DNA of 64,000 nt, taken from assembly GCF_025717065.2 (NCBI RefSeq), contig NZ_JAOVZO020000019.1:372001-436000 (forward strand), in the 5' to 3' direction. Both the position numbers and the translations under genes were made by a program. Shown piece after piece: positions 34,101-40,707 of this stretch (positions are counted from its first letter, which is position 1; every line of letters starts with the position of its first letter). The notes under the pieces were generated by a model, which made no database searches, was not told where the DNA came from, and was given only the letters and a program-made list of their open reading frames with translations. Source of the stretch: Tahibacter soli (GTDB lineage: Bacteria > Pseudomonadota > Gammaproteobacteria > Xanthomonadales > Rhodanobacteraceae).

Positions 34101-36684
34101 CGCGGCCGAGCAGATTCCTCACGAGGATCGCGTGCTGCTGCTCGCGGTCGCGCGCGTCGTGCTCAGCGACAAGAAAGGCAGCCTCGTCGAGCACCTGCAG
34201 CGGCGCGAGTCCGGCGAGCTCGCGATGCCGCGTCTGGTGCCCGTCGAGCCGCCGGCGCGCATCGCGAACGACGACGCGCCGGTCGCACGCGCGCCGCTGC
34301 GCCTGGACAACGGCCGCGGCGGATTCTCGCCGGACGGCAGCGAATACGTGATCGCGACGGGCCCGGGAACGTCGACGCCGGCGCCGTGGATCAACGTCAT
34401 CGCGAACGCCGAATTCGGCTGCCTCGTGTCGGAAAGCGGCGTCGGCTACAGCTGGCGCGAGAACGCGCACGAATACCGTCTCACGCCGTGGCAGAACGAT
34501 CCGGTCGGCGATACGGCGGGCGAAGCGTTCTACATCCGCGACGAGGAAAGCGGCCGCTACTGGTCGCCGTCGGCGCTGCCCTCACCCGGCAGCGAGCCGT
34601 ACGTGACGCGTCACGGCTTCGGCTACAGCGTGTTCGAGCATTGCGAAAACGGCATCCGCAGCGAACAGCGCATCTACGTCGCGCCCGACGCCGCGGTGAA
34701 ATTCGTCGTGCTGCGCCTGCGCAACGTCTCGGGCAGGCGCCGCGCGCTGTCGGCCACCGGCTACGTCGAATGGGTGCTGGGCGATCTCGCCTCGAAATCG
34801 GCGATGCACGTGGTCACCGAACTGGATCCGGGCAGCGGCGCGTTGCTCGCGCGCAATCCGTTCCATCCGGAGTTCGGCGAGTGGGTCGCGTTCTTCGACG
34901 TCGACGAAGCCGAACGCACGCTGAGCGGCGACCGCCTGGAATTCATCGGCCGCAACGGCAATCTGGCGCGCCCGGCGGCGATGGAGCGCACGCGGCTGTC
35001 CGGCCGCGTCGGCGCGCTCATGGATCCCTGCGGCGCGATCCAGATTCCGTTCGAACTCGAAGACGGGCAGTCGCGCGAAATCATCTTCCGCATCGGCTCG
35101 GCGGCGACGGCGGACGACGCGAGCGCGCTGATCAGGCGCCACCGCAGGCCCGGTTCCGCACGCGCGGCGCTCGATGCCGTGCGCGCGCAATGGACGGGCC
35201 TGCTCGGCACGATCGAACTCGACACGCCGGACGAAGCGCTCAACGCGCTCGGCAACGGCTGGCTGCTGTACCAGGTGATCGCATGCCGGCTGTGGGGACG
35301 CAGCGGCTACTACCAGTCCGGCGGCGCGTTCGGTTTTCGCGATCAGCTGCAGGACACGATGGCGCTGGTTCACGCCGCGCCCGAACTGCTGCGCGCGCAA
35401 TTGCTGCTCTGTGCACAGCGCCAGTTCAAGGAAGGCGACGTGCAGCACTGGTGGCATCCGCCGAGCGGCCGCGGCGTGCGCACGCGCTGCTCTGACGACT
35501 ATCTGTGGCTGCCGTTCGCCGCCTGCCGCTATGTCGCGTGCAGCGGCGACGCCGCCGTGCTCGACGTCGCGCTGCCGTTTCTCGACGGGCGCGCGCTGGC
35601 GCCGGGCGAGGAGTCGTACTACGACCTGCCGCTGCGCTGGGACGATCACCTGCCACTGTACGAGCATTGCGTGCGCGCGATCGAACACGGCCTGCGCCTG
35701 GGGCCGCACGGCCTGCCGCTGATCGGCAGCGGCGACTGGAACGACGGTATGAACAACGTCGGCAAGGGCGGCCGCGGCGAAAGCGTCTGGCTGGGTTTTT
35801 TCCTGTATCGCGTGCTGCTCGACTTCGCGCCGCTGGCACGGGCGCGCGGCGAAACGGCGTTCGCCGCGCGCTGCGAAACCGAAGCGGCGACGCTGCAGGC
35901 CAACCTGGAACGGCACGGTTGGGACGGCGCCTGGTACCGGCGCGCGTACTTCGACGACGGCACGCCGCTGGGCTCGGCCGGCAACGACGAATGCCGCATC
36001 GATGCGATCGCGCAAAGCTGGGCCGCGCTTTCGGGCGCGGCGCCGGACGAGCGCGTGCAGCGCGCGCTGGATGCGCTCAAGTCGCAGCTGGTGCGGCCGC
36101 GAGCGCGGCTGATCCAATTGCTTGACCCGCCGTTCGACCAGTCGCCGCTCGACCCGGGCTATATCCGCGGCTACGTCCCCGGCGTGCGCGAAAACGGCGG
36201 CCAATATACCCACGCGGCAATCTGGGCCGTGATGGCCTTCGTCGAGGCGGGACGCACGCGCGAGGCCTGGGAACTGTTCGACCTGATCAATCCGCTGCGC
36301 CACGCGCTGACGCCGGAAGATGTGGACACTTACAAAGTGGAACCCTATGTGGCTGCCGCCGACGTCTACGCGGTGGACCCGCATGCCGGGCGCGGCGGCT
36401 GGACTTGGTACACCGGATCGGCCGGCTGGATGTACCGCCTGATCGTCGAGTCGCTACTGGGACTGCGCCGCGAAGGCGAATGCCTGCATATCGATCCGCG
36501 CCTGCCGCCGCACTGGCCGGGTTTCCGTTTCAACTACCGGGCCGGCGCGACCGTCTATCGGTGCCACGTCCGCGTCGCGGCCGACGGCGAGGTACCGACG
36601 GTGCCCGCCACGCTGGCGCTGATCGACGACGGCGGTGATCACGCCCGGGAGTTCGTCGTCGCGCGCCAATCGGCTCATTCGTGA
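28174..36684 (+). CDS. ndvB: Cyclic beta-1,2-glucan synthase (NdvB/ChvB)
   Basis: 2,836 residues, the usual giant size. It builds cyclic beta-1,2-glucan at the inner membrane for the periplasm, where it serves osmoadaptation and host interaction. Order seen: N-terminal region; membrane pair near 410-470; family-84 glycosyltransferase domain with TLDADTR (Asp631/Asp633) and RRHRW (776-780); more membrane segments to about 1,000; a middle glycoamylase/cyclisation domain (about 1,010-1,500); two sugar-binding beta domains; and a C-terminal GH94 phosphorylase domain with GDWNDGMN near 2,520. The GTG at 28174 has AAGGA 5 bases upstream. Downstream come a BON protein and a Crp/Fnr regulator. Confidence 0.95.
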   Translation: MNDSLKKYRDGFVRLLAGARYKRKRIEATESPLRAELFSAEQMDEHGRTLAAFHRVQAGRGRNRLLARLDENEIVLIDTCALLSTAIRENRRVTPASEWLLDNYYLIDEHVRTARLHFPKGYSFQLPRLANGMSAGLPRIYDIALNAISHGDGRFDQDSLHRFVAAYQRTAPLSLGELWAIPIMLRLALIENLRRVASRVALDRRHRNLAAYWGESMAEIAAHDPKSLILAVADMARSDPPASSSFVAELMQRLQNQSASLAVPVSWLEQRLAEAGVTIEQLVQSENQQQAADQMSVSNSIGSLRLLLSTDWRGFVEGLSLIETTLATDPAGVYANMSFTTRDAYRHVVERIARKAGRSEADVAEAVVELAVEAARDEAADAPRAHVGYYLIDAGLATLERRFGRRATVQRIAVPIYLGAIALLTAAIAGVAFLLPGPTPPAYWAALVAAPLVLAASQLALVVVNWLAAFVIAPKTLPRMDYALGIPAEATTLVVVPTLLGSAQAAQEEVDDLEIRYLANRVDHLHFALLGDYPDAAGEHASTDEQVLAAAVAGIERLNRLYADAGGSRFFLLHRRRRWNAGEGVWMGEERKRGKLGDLNALLRDGTDTPFARIVGDPALLRTVRYVITLDADTRLPHDVAHKLVATMRHPLNRARFDAARGRVVSGYGILQPRVGTTLPLAGASGYAMLFGGDPGLDPYTRAVSDVYQDLFGEGSFTGKGIYEVDAFEDALAQRLPANRILSHDLLEGGYVRAGLVSDIAVFENFPQSYRSDIKRRHRWIRGDWQIARWLLPRVPRADAGTENNPLSPLSRWKVLDNLRRSFAAPAQFLLFVLGWLLLPAAAAWTVFVLLLTLAPVPLEAMSAVVRKPADSRWRAHLRFVARGTGVRLGQAAFALACLPFEAMVALDAIARTLWRLHVSQRRLLEWTPSSVVERGDGGRLSGLLREMAFAPLAAIGLGIALAQWQPAALLPALPILLLWLIGPLVAWHASRPRTSAQEGLDPKHEPLLRDAARRTWHFFERHVGPVDNWLPPDNYQQQPGDVVAHRTSPTNIGLSLLASLAAHDFGYLSLGRLLQRTRATFDSMDKLERYRGHLFNWYDTRTLAPLNPRYVSMVDSGNLAGHLLTLRQGLLALRRYVPAQARILDGLCDTAGVLHALLPPPLRAPAQHFMHTASAAELRRRAGESDLAADLTQLLALAQGLRDNAPDDEAVTAWARSLVAQCADHLEEVSLFSAKPGACLEDMVAAGSSAATGWLGAARKLAERAAALAVLDYEFLYDAKRDLFSIGFNVNDHRRDSGYYDLLASEVRLGVFVAVAQGQVPQKAWFSLGRLLTHAGGTPVLLSWSGSMFEYLMPNLVMPTYPQSLLAHTAVAAVARQIAYGRERDVPWGVSECGYHLTDAAQNYQYRAFGVPGLGLERGLSKELVIAPYASALALLVAPNAAAENLARQAEQNWLTPFGYYEAVDYSATRIPPGQRCAIVRSFMAHHQGMSLLAFAHVLLDRPMQRRFEADPQVQSALLLLQERVPRAAGQPASDPRLVDARNASEAPAVPLRVFNRPDPATPAVQLLSNGRYHVMVTSAGGGYSRWRDIALTRWREDPTRDAWGSFCYLRDLGSGRVWSTAFQPTLQPGEDYETVFTEARVEFRRRLDGWETHTEIVVSPEDDIELRRTRITNRAAVARTIEATSYAEVVLAPAISDSLHPAFSNLFVQTEIVAARDAIVCSRRPRDTHDAPPWMFHLLAVHDGDSDGVSFETDRARFVGRRRSSAHPRALDRDVALSGSQGSVLDPIVAIRHRITVQPEQTVHVDLVTGVGTSRENCLHLVDKYHDRRLADRVIDLAWTHSQVSLRQINISEAEAQTYARLAGRMLYSHASLRADAQLVLRNRRGQPGLWAYAISGDLPIVLLQVSGSDDLDLARDAVQAHAYWRLKGLAADLVIWNEERGGYRQNLHDALMGMISASVDANLLERPGGIFVRAAEQIPHEDRVLLLAVARVVLSDKKGSLVEHLQRRESGELAMPRLVPVEPPARIANDDAPVARAPLRLDNGRGGFSPDGSEYVIATGPGTSTPAPWINVIANAEFGCLVSESGVGYSWRENAHEYRLTPWQNDPVGDTAGEAFYIRDEESGRYWSPSALPSPGSEPYVTRHGFGYSVFEHCENGIRSEQRIYVAPDAAVKFVVLRLRNVSGRRRALSATGYVEWVLGDLASKSAMHVVTELDPGSGALLARNPFHPEFGEWVAFFDVDEAERTLSGDRLEFIGRNGNLARPAAMERTRLSGRVGALMDPCGAIQIPFELEDGQSREIIFRIGSAATADDASALIRRHRRPGSARAALDAVRAQWTGLLGTIELDTPDEALNALGNGWLLYQVIACRLWGRSGYYQSGGAFGFRDQLQDTMALVHAAPELLRAQLLLCAQRQFKEGDVQHWWHPPSGRGVRTRCSDDYLWLPFAACRYVACSGDAAVLDVALPFLDGRALAPGEESYYDLPLRWDDHLPLYEHCVRAIEHGLRLGPHGLPLIGSGDWNDGMNNVGKGGRGESVWLGFFLYRVLLDFAPLARARGETAFAARCETEAATLQANLERHGWDGAWYRRAYFDDGTPLGSAGNDECRIDAIAQSWAALSGAAPDERVQRALDALKSQLVRPRARLIQLLDPPFDQSPLDPGYIRGYVPGVRENGGQYTHAAIWAVMAFVEAGRTREAWELFDLINPLRHALTPEDVDTYKVEPYVAAADVYAVDPHAGRGGWTWYTGSAGWMYRLIVESLLGLRREGECLHIDPRLPPHWPGFRFNYRAGATVYRCHVRVAADGEVPTVPATLALIDDGGDHAREFVVARQSAHS

Positions 36685-36785
36685 TAGCCCGGCAACGCGG
36701 CGCGGCCGGGTATGTGTGCCAGCGAACCGAGCGGCGGGCAATTTGCGCGCACACTGGTGCGATAACCGCAACACCGGAGATCGTC

Positions 36786-37682
36786 TTGAAAGAAGCCCCT
36801 CGTAGTCTCGTGCTGGTCGGAGGCAACGCTCTGCCCCGGCCCGTCAGCGCCGGTTCCGCCGCGAAATCACCGAATACGGAGGGTTTGCAGTTCGTCGACA
36901 CGCGGCGCGAGATGCAGATACAGACCACCTTCGACATGAATCCGCATTTGCGCGAGTTCAATCTGAACGTGCTGGTCGACGGCAACAAGGCGGTACTCGG
37001 CGGAAACGTCGACAACGGCGTTGCCAGGGACCTGGCGGAACAGATCACCCTGGTCGCCGACGACATCCTGCAGATCGACAACCGGATTCTCGTGGACGCC
37101 GACTACGTGCGGCCTGCCAGGACGACGAACGAACGCACCTTCAGCGAAAGGGTCGGCGACGCCACCACTACCGCGTCGATCAGGTCGCGACTGCTGTGGA
37201 GTTCGCATACCAGCGGGCTCGACATCCGCGCGGAAACCCTGCAGGGCAAGGTGACCCTGGCCGGCATGGTCGCAGGCAGTGCCGAAAGGGATCACGCCGA
37301 ACGGATTGCCAGGAACACGCAAGGCGTGATCGCCCTGCGCAACGACATCGTGCTCGCCCGGAAATCCGACAAGGGTCTCGATGCGACCGACACGGGCGCC
37401 GAACGATCGATGCCCGATTCGTGGATTACCGACAAAGTAAATAAATCGCTGATGTTCACGCGCGGCGTGTCGGGCGCGAACATCTCGGTCGCCGCGCTGG
37501 AAGGCGTGGTGTGGCTGAGCGGCATCGTGCAAAGCACGGCCGAGCGCGAACTTGCGATCGAGGTTGCCGGCGAAACGCGCGGCGTGAGGAACGTCGAAGC
37601 CGGCGGCCTGACGGTTGAACGAAACCCGGTCGACGATCGCCCTGCATCCGCCGAGCGCGAACCCGAGAAGGCACTGCGATGA
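36786..37682 (+). CDS. Triple BON-domain protein
   Basis: About 298 residues with three BON domains: IQTTFDMNPHLREFNLNVLV with DGNKAVLGGNVDN (about 40-100), ATTTASIRSRLLWSSHTSGL with GKVTLAGMVAGSAERDHAE (about 120-185), and WITDKVNKSLMFTRGVSG with GVVWLSGIVQSTAERE (about 215-285). The repeated hydrophobic-Gly 'V-x-L-x-G-x-V' turn is the BON hallmark. OsmY-like BON proteins act in the envelope, but no signal peptide is seen here. The likely start is TTG at 36786 with GGAG 6 bases before it; other starts in frame lack a ribosome site. It lies 101 bases after ndvB. Confidence 0.8.
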   Translation: MKEAPRSLVLVGGNALPRPVSAGSAAKSPNTEGLQFVDTRREMQIQTTFDMNPHLREFNLNVLVDGNKAVLGGNVDNGVARDLAEQITLVADDILQIDNRILVDADYVRPARTTNERTFSERVGDATTTASIRSRLLWSSHTSGLDIRAETLQGKVTLAGMVAGSAERDHAERIARNTQGVIALRNDIVLARKSDKGLDATDTGAERSMPDSWITDKVNKSLMFTRGVSGANISVAALEGVVWLSGIVQSTAERELAIEVAGETRGVRNVEAGGLTVERNPVDDRPASAEREPEKALR

Positions 37683-37843
37683 ACAAGGCCATGCTGACGG
37701 ACAAGTGGTTGCGGCTGATCCGCCGCATCAAGGCGCTGGGGAACACGCCGATCCCGGTCCTCGTACCCGCGTATTGCCCAAGTACGTACCCCCGGGCAAA
37801 AGGCCAACGTGCCAATCATGGAGTACCTGAGCGCTCGCCATAA
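37679..37843 (+). CDS. Possible small basic protein, coupled to the BON gene
   Basis: A 54-residue frame whose ATG overlaps the BON-gene stop (ATGA). It starts MNKAMLTDKWLRLIRRIKAL, an amphipathic basic helix, and ends in a Pro/Arg-rich tail. There is no separate ribosome site, so it would need coupled translation. No homologue recognised; it could be a chance frame. Confidence 0.3.
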   Translation: MNKAMLTDKWLRLIRRIKALGNTPIPVLVPAYCPSTYPRAKGQRANHGVPERSP

Positions 37844-37901
37844 GCGCTGCAAGGAAGCCGTGGGCCGGCGCGCGCACCCCGCCGGCTCACACAGTGCGTG
37901 A

Positions 37902-38609
37902 TCAACGCGCGTTCACCTCGGGCAGCAGCCGGTCGAACTCCGTCTTGACCACCTGATAGCACTCGCAACTGCGGGCCTCCAGCTTCGGCCGGTCCAGTAC
38001 CTCGATATGGCCACGGTTGTAGTGGATGAGGCCGTCGACCTGTAGCTTCCCGGCCGCTTCCGTCACGCCCTCCCGGCGCACGCCCAGCATGTTGGCGATC
38101 AGTTCCTGAGTCATGGTCAGCCGGTTCGACGACAGGCGATCGAGGCTCAGCAACAGCCAACGGCAAAGTTGCTGGTCGATGGAATGGTGGCGGTTGCATA
38201 CTGCGGTCTGGGCCATTTGCGTCAGCAGGGCCTGGGTGTAGCGCAGCAGCAGATATTGCATCGAGGCCGCGCGCGTGAACTCGTCCCTGAGAAACTGTCC
38301 TTTCAGGCGATAGGCATGCCCGGCGCTTTGCACCACGGAACGACTCGTGGTGGTCTCTCCCCCCATGAACAGCGCAACCCCGACCATGCCCTCGTTGCCG
38401 ACCACGGCGATTTCCGCCGAAGCGCCATCTTTCATGACATAGAGCAGCGACACGATCGACGTCGTCGGAAAGTACACATGGCGCAGCTGGCTGCCCGATT
38501 CGTAGAGCACCTGGCCAAGCGGCATGTCGATCGGTTCGAGCCCGGGCAGCAGCCGCTCCAGTTCATCGTCCGGCAATGCGCGAAGCAGGCCGTTCTGTCG
38601 CGGGCTCAT
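37902..38609 (-). CDS. Crp/Fnr family transcriptional regulator
   Basis: 235 residues. The cyclic-nucleotide-like fold spans about 15-120 (EPIDMPLGQVLYESG, then EIAVVGNEGMVGVALFMGG). The helix-turn-helix is near 170-200 (RLTMTQELIANMLGVRREGVTEAAGKLQ). It has no N-terminal Cys cluster, so it is not an Fnr-type oxygen sensor. CECYQVV near the end holds two cysteines of unknown role. Ligand and targets are unknown. The ATG at 38609 is used; a TTG four codons upstream is possible. Confidence 0.87.
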   Translation of the reverse strand: MSPRQNGLLRALPDDELERLLPGLEPIDMPLGQVLYESGSQLRHVYFPTTSIVSLLYVMKDGASAEIAVVGNEGMVGVALFMGGETTTSRSVVQSAGHAYRLKGQFLRDEFTRAASMQYLLLRYTQALLTQMAQTAVCNRHHSIDQQLCRWLLLSLDRLSSNRLTMTQELIANMLGVRREGVTEAAGKLQVDGLIHYNRGHIEVLDRPKLEARSCECYQVVKTEFDRLLPEVNAR

Positions 38610-38935
38610 GCCGTCGGGCAATGACGATGTCGATCGGGGCCTGCCCGCACGCGTTTTTTTGGTGCCGACATCGGTGAATCCGCTGACTGCGTCGATAGCC
38701 TGGGACTATAAACGCACACGCCGTGTTTTGAGGCGGCGACTATGCGCTGCGACGGCGATTGTGGAGACGTGCATCACTGCGGACCAGAAACATAGCGCCC
38801 TCTACAAGGGCGCCGTGTGCCTACCGTGCATGATTTGTAGTACGAAAAGCCTTTCAAAGTTGCACATTGTGCGTGCCAGAGTCGCGGCTTATGGGTGTCC
38901 GCACAAACGCGCCGACCGCTCCGCCGGTCAGCGAT
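38610..38935. other. gene-free stretch with one hairpin at 38795-38813
   Basis: This gap separates the start of the Crp/Fnr gene from the end of nrdJb, both leftward. GCGCCCT (38795-38801) and AGGGCGC (38807-38813) form a 7-bp stem with a 5-base loop. On the minus strand it is followed by TATGTTTCT, so it could weakly end the nrdJb transcript. No other gene or site is supported. Confidence 0.35.
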
Positions 38936-39712
38936 TCAGCCGCACTTGGAATAGCCGCAGTTGAGGCAGGTTTCGCAACCGTCCATGACGATCATCGCCG
39001 ACGTGTTGCATTTGCTGCACAGCGTCGCACCGGCCGGGAATTCCGCGGAATCGGAAGTGCGCGACGACGACTCCGCGCCCGCGCCGGCGAGATCGCCGCT
39101 GATGCCCGCCAGACGCCCTTCAGGTTTTTTTGCGCCGCGCTGCTCATAGGCCGCACGTTTGTCGGCGATCAGCGCGCGCATTTCGGGCGACAGATCGGGA
39201 TCGTGGATCAGCCCGATCGACTTCAGATGCTGCTCGACCACCGCGCCGAGCTCGGCCACGATCGACGACATGTAGACGCCGCCGGCCTTGTAGTAGCCGC
39301 CGCGCGGATCGAACACGGCTTTCAATTCCTCGACGAGGAACGTCACGTCGCCGCCCTTGCGGAACACCGCCGACATGATGCGCGTGAGCGCCACGATCCA
39401 CTGGAAGTGGTCCATGTTCTTCGAGTTGATGAAGATCTCGAACGGCCGGCGCAGTTGATATTCGGTGCCTTCGTTCAGCACGATGTCGTTGATCGTCACG
39501 TACAGCGCGTGCTCGACGAGCGGCGATTTGATCTTGTAGGTCGCGCCGATCAGCATCTCCGGACGCTCGACCTTCTCGTGCATCTGGATGACTTCGGCGC
39601 TCGGCGCCTCCACGACGGCGAGCGGCGCGAGCACGGTTTTCACCTCGGCCGCTTTCTCGTTCGGCTTCTCGACCGAATAGCCTTTGATTTTCTTGCCGAT
39701 CTTGATCGTCAT
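38936..39712 (-). CDS. nrdJb: Class II ribonucleotide reductase, C-terminal component NrdJb (TSCPD/zinc-ribbon)
   Basis: 258 residues. Begins MTIKIGKKIKGYSVEKP and contains the TSCPD-type domain (EIFINSKNMDHFQWIVALTRIMSAVFRKGGD, about 95-140). It ends in a Cys-rich tail: LCSKCNTSAMIVMDGCETCLNCGYSKCG. The tail acts in thiol delivery to the active site of adenosylcobalamin-dependent reductases. In Pseudomonas and relatives this enzyme is split into NrdJa and NrdJb, usually side by side. Here a histone H1-like gene and hairpins lie between the two. A 24-base hairpin lies about 90 bases upstream of its ATG. Confidence 0.88.
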   Translation of the reverse strand: MTIKIGKKIKGYSVEKPNEKAAEVKTVLAPLAVVEAPSAEVIQMHEKVERPEMLIGATYKIKSPLVEHALYVTINDIVLNEGTEYQLRRPFEIFINSKNMDHFQWIVALTRIMSAVFRKGGDVTFLVEELKAVFDPRGGYYKAGGVYMSSIVAELGAVVEQHLKSIGLIHDPDLSPEMRALIADKRAAYEQRGAKKPEGRLAGISGDLAGAGAESSSRTSDSAEFPAGATLCSKCNTSAMIVMDGCETCLNCGYSKCG

Positions 39713-39763
39713 GGCGCGAGCCTTCGGGTGCCGGCGCGGCACTGTGCATTCTGCAAAGGACCT

Positions 39764-39783
39764 CCGCGCCGGTGTCGGCGCGG
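39764..39783 (-). promoter_or_regulatory. hairpin in the nrdJb leader, sister of the terminator at 39802-39825
   Basis: CCGCGCCG (39764-39771) pairs with CGGCGCGG (39776-39783) around GTGT. It nearly repeats the stem 20 bases away. It lies about 50 bases before the nrdJb ATG on the transcribed strand, so it would sit in the leader if transcription reads through. Confidence 0.45.
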
Positions 39784-39801
39784 CACATACTTTCAAAATA
39801 T

Positions 39802-39825
39802 CTCCGCGCCGAGGACGGCGCGGAG
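39802..39825 (-). terminator. rho-independent-like terminator after the histone H1-like gene
   Basis: CTCCGCGCCG and CGGCGCGGAG form a perfect 10-bp stem with a 4-base loop. On the minus strand it is followed by ATATTTTG. It lies 190 bases past the stop of the leftward H1-like gene and before nrdJb, so it would separate the two. Confidence 0.55.
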
Positions 39826-40015
39826 TGAATCAAGGCTGTAGCGCGTTGCCGCGCGTGCTTGGCAGTGGGTCTTGCTCAGGTGAAGCGCCTGCCGCGTCTG
39901 GCACGCGGCGGCGTTCCTCACCGCCAGTCAGTGCGCCGACGCAGCCTCGCCGACGACGCACCACTTCCCACCGGGTGCCGCGGTGACCGCAGCTCGCCGG
40001 CGGAAGCCTGGTTGC

Positions 40016-40597
40016 TTAGCGGCGTCCGCCCTTCTTGGCCGCCTTCTTCACGACTTTCTTCGCAGCGGCCTTCTTCGGCGCGGCCTTCTTCGCCGGTGCC
40101 TTCTTCGCCGCTACCTTCTTCGCGCCGTAGCGTGCCGGCGCTTTCTTCGCCGCCGCCTTCTTCGCGGGAGCCTTCTTCGCCGGCGCCTTCTTCACCGCGG
40201 CCTTCTTCGCCACCTTCTTCGCGGCGGCCTTCTTGGCCGGCGCAGCCTTCTTCGCGGCGGCCTTCTTCGCCGGCGCGGCGGCCTTCTTCGCGGCAGCCTT
40301 CACCGGCGCTGCGGCTTTCTTCGCCGCATTCTTCGCGGCCGGCTTCGCCTTCGTCACGGCCTTCTTCGCCTTCGCGACGACGGCCTTGACCTTCTCTTCC
40401 GCGGCGTTCTTGACTTCCTTCGCCTTCTTCACGGCCGATTTGGCGCGCTTGGCGACGGCCTCTTTCGCGTCGGAAGCGGCGGCGCTCACGGTGGCGACGG
40501 CGGCTTCGGTTTTCTCTGCGACGGCTTCGCCGACGTTCTGCGCGGTTTCTTTGACGGCTTCCAGCGCATTGCTGATCGTCTCACCTACGGTCTGCAT
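40016..40597 (-). CDS. Ala/Lys-rich histone H1-like protein
   Basis: 193 residues. The N-terminal 65 residues are an amphipathic helix (MQTVGETISNALEAVKETAQ). The rest is tandem KKAAAPAK/AAAKKAPAKKA units, a strongly basic, disordered tail like AlgP of Pseudomonas and the C-terminal domain of histone H1. Such proteins bind and compact DNA and can alter transcription. AGGAGGG-like GGAGGG 5 bases upstream fixes the ATG at 40597. The gene lies between nrdJa and nrdJb on the same strand. The repeats are coding, not an intergenic array. Confidence 0.85.
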   Translation of the reverse strand: MQTVGETISNALEAVKETAQNVGEAVAEKTEAAVATVSAAASDAKEAVAKRAKSAVKKAKEVKNAAEEKVKAVVAKAKKAVTKAKPAAKNAAKKAAAPVKAAAKKAAAPAKKAAAKKAAPAKKAAAKKVAKKAAVKKAPAKKAPAKKAAAKKAPARYGAKKVAAKKAPAKKAAPKKAAAKKVVKKAAKKGGRR

Positions 40598-40707
40598 AAA
40601 ACCCTCCAGCTCCTCGTTCGGGTTGGTGTGTGTGCGTGCGTGTTGCAGTGTGGACATTACTCCAATCTTGTCGTGCGCGCCTTCTCGTTGAACGTCGGCG
40701 CGTGCGC

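Noticed and set aside
37615-37830. alternative frame over the BON gene end
   Set aside because: It overlaps the third BON domain and lacks a ribosome site; the coupled 54-residue frame is slightly better, though also weak.
40050-40330. tandem repeats resembling a CRISPR or satellite array
   Set aside because: They are the coding Ala/Lys repeats of the histone H1-like protein; spacing is codon-based and irregular.
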